Source of the DNA: an uncultured Aquimonas sp.
GTDB taxonomy: Bacteria > Pseudomonadota > Gammaproteobacteria > Xanthomonadales > Xanthomonadaceae
Length of the DNA: 22,828 nucleotides
Direction: 5' to 3'
Assembly (NCBI RefSeq): GCF_937888285.1
Contig: NZ_CALART010000075.1
Coordinates: 1 to 22,828 of the forward strand
This document shows positions 16,497 through 22,828 of the stretch, piece after piece. A model generated the notes under the pieces. That model was not told the DNA's origin. It searched no databases and saw only the letters and a list, made by a program, of their open reading frames with translations. The position numbers and the translations under genes were made by a program. Position 1 is the stretch's first letter. Each line of letters begins with the position of its first letter.

Positions 16497-16916
16497 TCAG
16501 ATCAGCAGGAGAGCCGCTGGATGGACGGTGGGGCGGTGCCAGGCGGGCCTGGGTGGTGCATCCACCCATGCAGACGAAACCCCGGGACCGGCGTCTGCGG
16601 TCTGAGCGACCGCGAACCAGGAGAGCCACGCACCGACAATAAGCGGTGGCACCGGGGGGATGCGACTGCTGTCAGCCGAAATGCCCCCTTCGCTGCAATG
16701 TGCGGCACACAGCGCCGTGTCCGCTGAGGGAAGATCGGCGTCACAGCCGTGGTTGGGGTCGTGTTGGGCGTAAGCGTCAGCCGCGTCTGCGGTGGTCGCT
16801 CCCGGGAGATCCAGGCAACCGCCATGACCGGCCAGCGCGAACTGGGACCAGAGCAGCGCCGCCATCGCGAGGAGGGCGGCGCGCTGCAACCAGCTACGGT
16901 GACGACGGCGGATCAT
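16497..16916 (-). CDS. Small Cys/His-rich exported protein heading the cus operon
   Basis: This 139-aa protein starts with MIRRRHRSWLQRAALLAMAA and a hydrophobic stretch ending LLWSQFALAGHGG, a clear signal peptide. The mature part has four cysteines (GGCLDLPG, NHGCDAD, ALCAAHCSEGG) with nearby histidines. A Pro-rich hydrophobic segment and a tail ending AALLLI follow. I do not recognise a characterised family. Similar short Cys/His-rich exported proteins often precede copper operons, and CopL of Xanthomonas is a functional analogue, though not a clear homologue. A weak ribosome binding site and a -10-like TAACCT 7 nt before the ATG suggest a leaderless mRNA. It may bind periplasmic Cu or Ag (inference). 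Confidence 0.75.
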   Translation of the reverse strand: MIRRRHRSWLQRAALLAMAALLWSQFALAGHGGCLDLPGATTADAADAYAQHDPNHGCDADLPSADTALCAAHCSEGGISADSSRIPPVPPLIVGAWLSWFAVAQTADAGPGVSSAWVDAPPRPAWHRPTVHPAALLLI

Positions 16917-16922
16917 GGCTTG

Positions 16923-16964
16923 AGGTTACCTTTTGCTCGGTCAGATGCAACTGATCCAGATCAA
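16923..16964 (-). promoter_or_regulatory. Possible FNR/ANR-type promoter for the cus operon
   Basis: On the minus strand TTGAT-CTGG-ATCAG (16951-16964) matches 9 of 10 bases of the FNR/ANR consensus TTGAT-N4-ATCAA. A -10-like TAACCT lies at 16923-16928. The box centre is 41.5 bp from position 16916, the A of the start codon, and the -10 is also correctly placed for a start there. This is class-II FNR promoter geometry with a leaderless transcript. It is a match by eye only. Confidence 0.45.
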
Positions 16965-17158
16965 TCCCCCGGGCAGATCGGGTGACTGGACCGGTAGGCC
17001 GCTTTCGGTGTCGCCGAAACCGGAGCCGACCCGGCCAGGCGAAGCGCGCGGGCCACAACCGACACCTAGCTCAGTCTCATGGCGAGCGCCGCAACCATCG
17101 GGCTCAGCGGGATCCCCGAGCGCGAGTAGAGCGCGCCGGCGGCGGCCGGAACCAGCTT
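16961..17158 (-). pseudogene. Relic of the C-terminal end of a copper P-type ATPase
   Basis: In one minus-strand frame this stretch reads KLVPAAAGALYSRSGIPLSP, then MVAALAMRLS, a TAG stop (17066-17068), and VSVVARALRL. It continues open to a TGA at 16961-16963. This is the hallmark last-helix region of CopA-type ATPases. The intact copA in this window has IPVAAGALYPVNGMLLSPIF, then AAAAMALSSVFVLGNALRL. The rest of the ATPase is missing: the frame is closed upstream, and the copZ-like gene abuts it. The fragment differs from the intact copA, so it is the remnant of a separate, older ATPase gene and not a recent duplicate. Confidence 0.72.
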
Positions 17159-17357
17159 CAGGCTGATCGCTCGTCCGGGTACCCAGCCTCACTGAGCGCT
17201 GAGAGGAACGCGCCCCGTCCATGTCGCTATCGACCCTCACCTGACGCGTCGGTGGGTCGGTTTCGATGCGGGCTTGGGGGTCCACACTGAGCAGTGCCTT
17301 CTTGACGGACTTGGCGCAGCCGCCGCATGTCATGTTTGGAATGTGGAAACGAAGCAT
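17158..17357 (-). pseudogene. copZ: CopZ-like heavy-metal-associated (HMA) chaperone, frameshifted
   Basis: The first 45 residues (MLRFHIPNMTCGGCAKSVKK, then an HMA beta-alpha-beta pattern) form a copper-chaperone domain with Cys11 and Cys14. AGGAG lies 6 nt before the ATG at 17357. After VRVDSDMDGAR the open frame changes to non-HMA sequence and runs on to 16941. In the next frame the missing HMA end appears as FLSALSEAGYPDERSA followed by TGA (17158-17160). One base appears to be lost at about 17205-17217. Restored, the protein would be ~66 aa, the normal CopZ size. A CueR-type promoter precedes it. Either the gene is broken or there is a sequencing error. Confidence 0.8.
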
Positions 17358-17389
17358 CTTGATCTCCTGATCGACTGTGGTGTCGGATC

Positions 17390-17420
17390 AATATGGGGTT
17401 TGACAGCGTGGCAAGGTCAA
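17390..17420 (-). promoter_or_regulatory. CueR-type promoter/operator of the copZ-like gene
   Basis: On the minus strand -35 TTGACC (17415-17420) and -10 CATATT (17390-17395) flank a 19-bp spacer, TTGCCACGCTGTCAAACCC. The spacer contains the imperfect dyad TTGCCA-CGC-TGTCAA, and the ACCTTGCCA half resembles known CueR/HmrR sites. The start would be near 17383, 26 nt before the ATG. The cueR gene lies immediately upstream, so copper-dependent activation is likely. Confidence 0.75.
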
Positions 17421-17511
17421 TCGGCTATCAGCAGAATGTTTGCAAGCTGCTCACGGCTGGCCGACAACGGCGCCGAGAACTCTTGCGAATGCACGTCCGA
17501 CCACGAATGAG

Positions 17512-17991
17512 TCATCTGACGCCGCGGTTACGCGAGGAGGCGGGCGTGTCGGCCCCAAACCGAGGCGTCCTATGTGGACCCTGCGAACGCGACTCCGCCG
17601 CTGTTGGCTCGGCCAGATCCGCAAGGATCGGGCATTCCGGTCGGTCATCCCCGTGGCAGTGGTCGGCCAGATGCTCGAGCGTTTGCACCATTGCCTGCAG
17701 CTCGGCGATTCTCGTCTTCAGTCCGGCGGCATGGGAAAGCGCCATCGCCTTGACGTCGGCGCTTGCGCGCTCACGGTCGCGCCACAAGACCAGCAGTTCT
17801 GCGATCTGTTCGACAGAGAAGCCAAGGTCTCGTGCGCGACGGATAAAGCGAAGGCTATAAGCGTCAGGCGTGCTGTAGTGTCGGTAGCCGGCCTCAGAGC
17901 GCGCAGCTTTGGGGATCAAGCCGATCTGTTCGTAGTAGCGGATCATCTTCGCCGACACGCCTGAAAACTTGGCTGCTTCACCGATATTCAT
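17512..17991 (-). CDS. cueR: CueR copper-responsive MerR-family regulator
   Basis: This 159-aa protein begins MNIGEAAKFSGVSAKMIRYY, the usual CueR start, with the winged helix in the first ~70 residues and a dimer coiled coil after it. The metal-binding loop CHGDDRPEC places Cys112 and Cys120 exactly where E. coli CueR has its Cu(I) ligands. An ATG directly before (17994) is equally close to the AGGA site. I preferred 17991 because it gives family numbering. The C-terminus is ~25 residues longer than in E. coli and rich in Arg, Ser and Pro. It lies 85 nt after copA on the same strand and upstream of a CueR-type promoter. Confidence 0.94.
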   Translation of the reverse strand: MNIGEAAKFSGVSAKMIRYYEQIGLIPKAARSEAGYRHYSTPDAYSLRFIRRARDLGFSVEQIAELLVLWRDRERASADVKAMALSHAAGLKTRIAELQAMVQTLEHLADHCHGDDRPECPILADLAEPTAAESRSQGPHRTPRFGADTPASSRNRGVR

Positions 17992-18076
17992 CATTCTCTT
18001 TTCCTGGTCACCCAAGGATGCTTGGTTCGACACGCTAGGCCGGCGTCCGCCACATCGATCCTGTCTTGGTGTTCAG

Positions 18077-20674
<2,598 letters not shown>

Positions 20675-20899
20675 GGAACTAGCTCTTCAGCGAGGACGTG
20701 GTACCAAGCTTAAAGATTGGGGTATCCGGATTTTAGTGTGGGAAGACCGCACTAGCCCTTCTTGTCTGACAGCTCTCGTTCGGTAGGTTTCTGGTATCGC
20801 AAGGCTTACGCGCTTTTAGCCTTCAGTGTGGGCTTTGTCTGGCGCATGTCGGTGCAAGGAAACAATCAGTGGCAGGTCACCTTGCCCCCGGCTCGAACT
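20675..20899. other. Non-coding spacer between copA and the mer transposon end
   Basis: These 225 nt contain no convincing gene and look less GC-rich than the flanks. Visible elements are a direct repeat AGTGTGGG (20735-20742 and 20825-20832), an imperfect hairpin AGTGTGG/CCGCACT near 20735-20753, and AAGGCT/AGCCTT (20801-20806 with 20818-20823). TGGCAGGTCACCTTGCC lies 20 nt from the transposon. The copA promoter should lie here, but I cannot identify a 19-bp-spacer site. GGGGTATCCGG at about 20720 might be an insertion-sequence end, unverified. Confidence 0.4.
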
Positions 20900-20937
20900 G
20901 GGGTTTGAGGCGCAGTGGAACGGAAAACCGGGTTAAG
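20900..20937 (+). mobile_element. Tn3-family 38-bp terminal inverted repeat (left end of mer transposon)
   Basis: This 38-bp segment begins GGGGTTTGAGG, has CAGTGGAACG in its middle and ends GGTTAAG. It has the length and conserved blocks of Tn3-family ends, closest by eye to Tn3 and Tn1000. GGGG is the outer edge and TAAG the inner, so the transposon extends to the right and the mer genes are inside it. The merR stop codon lies only 8 bp inside. The flanking 5 bp outside (20895-20899) would be one copy of the target duplication. The other end and the transposase are outside the window. Confidence 0.85.
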
Positions 20938-20945
20938 CCACGCGC

Positions 20946-21353
20946 CTAGCTCCCGTGCAGAGAATCGATCAGCGGGCACGACACAGTGCCTCGCTGCGCA
21001 TGGCACTCGTTGACCAACCGTGACAGCACCGTTTCGATTCGCGCCAAGTCCCCCAGCTTGGCGCGCACGTCGGCCAGCCGGAGCGCAGCCAACTCGGCGG
21101 CCTCGCTGCAGTGAGTGCCGTCTTCCAGCTGCAGGAGCTGGCCGACTTCGTCCAAGTTGAACCCCAGCCGCTGGGCGGTTTTCACGAAGCGCACCCGCGC
21201 TACATCCGCCGGTCCGTAGCGACGGATGCTGCCGACGGGCCGCTCCGGTTCTGGTAATAGCCCCTTGCGCTGATAGAACCGGATGGTCTCCACATTGACT
21301 CCAGCGGCCTTGGCGAAGGCCCCGATGGTCAGGATTTGCGGCTCGTTGACCAT
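20946..21353 (-). CDS. merR: MerR mercury-responsive regulator
   Basis: This 135-aa protein has the winged helix AGVNVETIRFYQRKGLL in its first third. The three Hg(II)-binding cysteines fall at the canonical positions: Cys82 (DGTHC), Cys117 (NECHAQ) and Cys126 (VSCPLI). It represses and, with Hg(II), activates the divergent merTPA promoter. It is encoded opposite merT across a 72-nt control region, as in classical mer operons, and ends just inside the Tn3-family terminal repeat. Confidence 0.97.
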   Translation of the reverse strand: MVNEPQILTIGAFAKAAGVNVETIRFYQRKGLLPEPERPVGSIRRYGPADVARVRFVKTAQRLGFNLDEVGQLLQLEDGTHCSEAAELAALRLADVRAKLGDLARIETVLSRLVNECHAQRGTVSCPLIDSLHGS

Positions 21354-21358
21354 CGCGC

Positions 21359-21389
21359 TTGACTCCGTACTTGACTACGGAAGTAACCT
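21359..21389 (+). promoter_or_regulatory. mer operator-promoter (PmerT)
   Basis: On the plus strand -35 TTGACT (21359-21364) and -10 TAACCT (21384-21389) are separated by 19 bp. The spacer carries the MerR dyad TCCGTA...TACGGA (21364-21369 and 21376-21381). This closely matches the classical Tn21/Tn501 mer operator. merR reads away from it on the other strand. Confidence 0.93.
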
Positions 21390-21425
21390 TAGCGCATCAC
21401 GCCAAGTCCCGGAAGGAGATCCTCC

Positions 21426-21776
21426 ATGGCAGAACCCAGCAATGGCCGCGGCGCACTGGCCGCCGGCGGTCTCGCCGCGATCCTCGCCTCGACCTGCTGC
21501 CTCGGCCCACTGGTGCTGATCACCTTGGGCTTCTCTGGTGCCTGGATCGGCAACTTGACCGCGCTGGAACCGTACCGACCGATCTTCATTGGCGGCGCGC
21601 TCATCGCGTTGCTTTTCGCATGGCGCAGCATCTTCCGGACGGCTCGCGCCTGCGCGCCGGGCGACGCCTGCGCCGTGCCCCAGGTGCGGACGACGCATAG
21701 GGCCATCTTCTGGATCGTCGCAACTCTGGTGCTGATCGCCGTTGTGTTTCCCTACCTCATGCCCCTGTTCTACTGA
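21426..21776 (+). CDS. merT: MerT mercuric ion transporter
   Basis: This 116-aa inner-membrane protein has three hydrophobic helices. The paired Cys24-Cys25 in STCCLGPLVL sit in the first helix, and Cys76 and Cys82 in the cytoplasmic loop (RACAPGDAC). These are the conserved MerT ligands that pass Hg(II) from MerP to MerA. AAGGAG precedes the ATG, and merP starts 12 nt after the stop. Confidence 0.97.
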   Translation: MAEPSNGRGALAAGGLAAILASTCCLGPLVLITLGFSGAWIGNLTALEPYRPIFIGGALIALLFAWRSIFRTARACAPGDACAVPQVRTTHRAIFWIVATLVLIAVVFPYLMPLFY

Positions 21777-21788
21777 CCGGAGATCGTC

Positions 21789-22067
21789 ATGAAGAAGCTC
21801 GCCGCACTGCTCGCTCTGGCCGTTGCCCTGAGCGCTCCCGCCTCGGCCGCCACCAAAACCGTCACGCTGTCGGTACCGAGCATGACCTGCGCCACCTGTC
21901 CGATCACGGTCAAGATGGCGCTGTCCAAGGTCGAAGGCGTCATCGAGGCCAAGGTGACCTGGGAGCCCAGGGAGGCGGTGGTGACCTACGACGATGCCAA
22001 GACTACGCCGGCCGCCTTGACCCAGGCCACCGAGAACGCCGGCTACCCATCCACCCTCAAGGAGTGA
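21789..22067 (+). CDS. merP: MerP periplasmic mercury-binding protein
   Basis: This 92-aa protein has a signal peptide (MKKLAALLALAVALSAPASA) and one HMA domain with MTCATC (Cys34, Cys37). The mature size of ~72 residues is standard. It captures Hg(II) in the periplasm for MerT. GGAG lies upstream of the ATG, and merA begins 10 nt downstream. Confidence 0.97.
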   Translation: MKKLAALLALAVALSAPASAATKTVTLSVPSMTCATCPITVKMALSKVEGVIEAKVTWEPREAVVTYDDAKTTPAALTQATENAGYPSTLKE

Positions 22068-22077
22068 GCGCGCGCTC

Positions 22078-22828
22078 ATGACCGAGGCGATCACACTGCA
22101 CATCGACGGCATGACCTGCGGGTCGTGCGCCGCGCACGTCAAGCAGGCGTTGGAAAAGGTGCCCGGTGTGCGTTCGGCCTCCGTGTCCTACCCACAGCGC
22201 AAGGCCGAGATCGAGGCCAATGCGGGTACCGCCGCGGACCTGACCTCGCTGGTCGCGGCGGTATCCGGACTTGGCTACCGAGCGCAGTTTGCCGACGCGC
22301 CGGGGCAGCCCAGCGACCTGCTGAACAAAGCTCAAGGGCGGCTGGATGGCGAAGCAAAGCGCGAGGATGATGAGGCTGCGCTGCACGTGGCCGTGATCGG
22401 CAGCGGCGGCGCGGCGATGGCGACGGCGTTGAAGGCCGTCGAGCAGGGGGCGCGTGTGACGCTGATCGAGCGCAGCACCCTTGGCGGCACTTGCGTCAAT
22501 GTTGGCTGCGTGCCGTCCAAGATCATGATTCGCGCTGCCCACGTCGCTCACCTGCGGCGCGAGAGCCCTTTCGATGGCGGCATTGCCGCCGCCTCGCCGA
22601 AGATTCTGCGTGAGCGCTTGCTGGCGCAGCAGCAGGGGCGCGTCGATGAACTGCGCCACGCCAAGTACGAAGGCATCTTGGCGAGCACTCCGGCCATCAC
22701 CGTGCTGCGGGGCGACGCCCGGTTCAAGGATCCGCGCACGTTGACCGTGGCGACCGCTGCCGACGGCACGCGTGAGGTGAGTTTCGACCGCTGCCTCATC
22801 GCCACCGGGGCCAGTCCGGCGATTCCAC
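22078..22828 (+). CDS. merA: MerA mercuric reductase, N-terminal 250 residues (cut by window edge)
   Basis: The frame is open from the ATG at 22078 to the end of the window. It starts with an NmerA heavy-metal domain (GMTCGSC, Cys14 and Cys17) and a linker. The FAD-binding GSGGAA (108-113) and the redox-active disulfide motif GGTCVNVGCVPSK (Cys139, Cys144) follow. ATGASPAIP, a flavoprotein disulfide reductase motif, is at the edge. It reduces Hg(II) to Hg(0) with NADPH. The NADPH and dimer domains, with the C-terminal cysteines, lie outside the window. The AAGGAG site overlaps the end of merP and is somewhat far (about 13 nt) from the ATG. Confidence 0.97.
   Translation, partial: MTEAITLHIDGMTCGSCAAHVKQALEKVPGVRSASVSYPQRKAEIEANAGTAADLTSLVAAVSGLGYRAQFADAPGQPSDLLNKAQGRLDGEAKREDDEAALHVAVIGSGGAAMATALKAVEQGARVTLIERSTLGGTCVNVGCVPSKIMIRAAHVAHLRRESPFDGGIAAASPKILRERLLAQQQGRVDELRHAKYEGILASTPAITVLRGDARFKDPRTLTVATAADGTREVSFDRCLIATGASPAIP

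Noticed and set aside
16941..17357. A single 138-aa HMA protein using the whole open frame
   Set aside because: Only the first ~50 residues look like HMA. The rest is out-of-frame readthrough across the true HMA end and the ATPase relic.
20702..20713. AAGCTTGGTACC on the minus strand (HindIII-KpnI order, as in cloning vectors)
   Set aside because: A 12-base match is too short, and no other vector sequence surrounds it; treated as chance.

Overview
The window is high-GC, densely coded proteobacterial DNA. The gene families (Cus-type RND efflux, CueR, CopB-like and CopA-like P-type ATPases, a Tn3-family mer transposon) and the base composition suggest a gamma- or betaproteobacterium. A Xanthomonadaceae-type host is my best guess from overall impression and is not proven. 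From position 1 to about 20,700 every convincing gene lies on the minus strand. Only the mer genes at the right end are on the plus strand. I saw no rRNA, tRNA or CRISPR array.

Layout from left to right. (1) 2-166: the first 55 codons of a His-rich, CopB-like metal ATPase that runs off the left edge. (2) 280-8161: a compact minus-strand operon. Read 5' to 3' it encodes a beta-CASP metallo-beta-lactamase ribonuclease-type protein, an archaeal-type AMP/thymidine phosphorylase, a divergent PRPP synthetase, a divergent phosphoketolase and a UbiB/ABC1 kinase-like protein. Three of its four junctions are 4-nt ATGA overlaps. (3) 8243-10291: a MerR-family regulator with a textbook 19-bp-spacer promoter and perfect dyad, followed by a DUF2933 membrane protein, an ICMT-like membrane methyltransferase and a small secreted protein. 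(4) 10403-16916: a small Cys/His-rich exported protein and a cusCBA heavy-metal RND efflux operon, with strong hairpins before cusC and after cusA. (5) 16961-20674: a copper module of copA, cueR and copZ. The copZ-like gene is frameshifted and is followed directly by a relic of the C-terminal end of a second copper ATPase. (6) 20900-22828: the left 38-bp terminal repeat of a Tn3-family transposon, then merR (minus) diverging from merT, merP and a merA cut off by the right edge.

How the genes work together. The window combines at least three copper/silver handling routes: cytoplasmic export by CopA and the CopB-like ATPase, envelope export by CusCBA, and sensing by CueR plus a second MerR protein. 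A complete mercury uptake and reduction entry sequence has been added by transposition.

The least understood part is the 280-8161 operon. Its gene order reads like a path from RNA or nucleotides to central carbon: an RNase-type protein, NMP phosphorolysis to ribose-1,5-bisphosphate, a PRPP-type enzyme, then a phosphoketolase giving acetyl phosphate. That pathway is inference. The family assignments and translational coupling are visible in the sequence.
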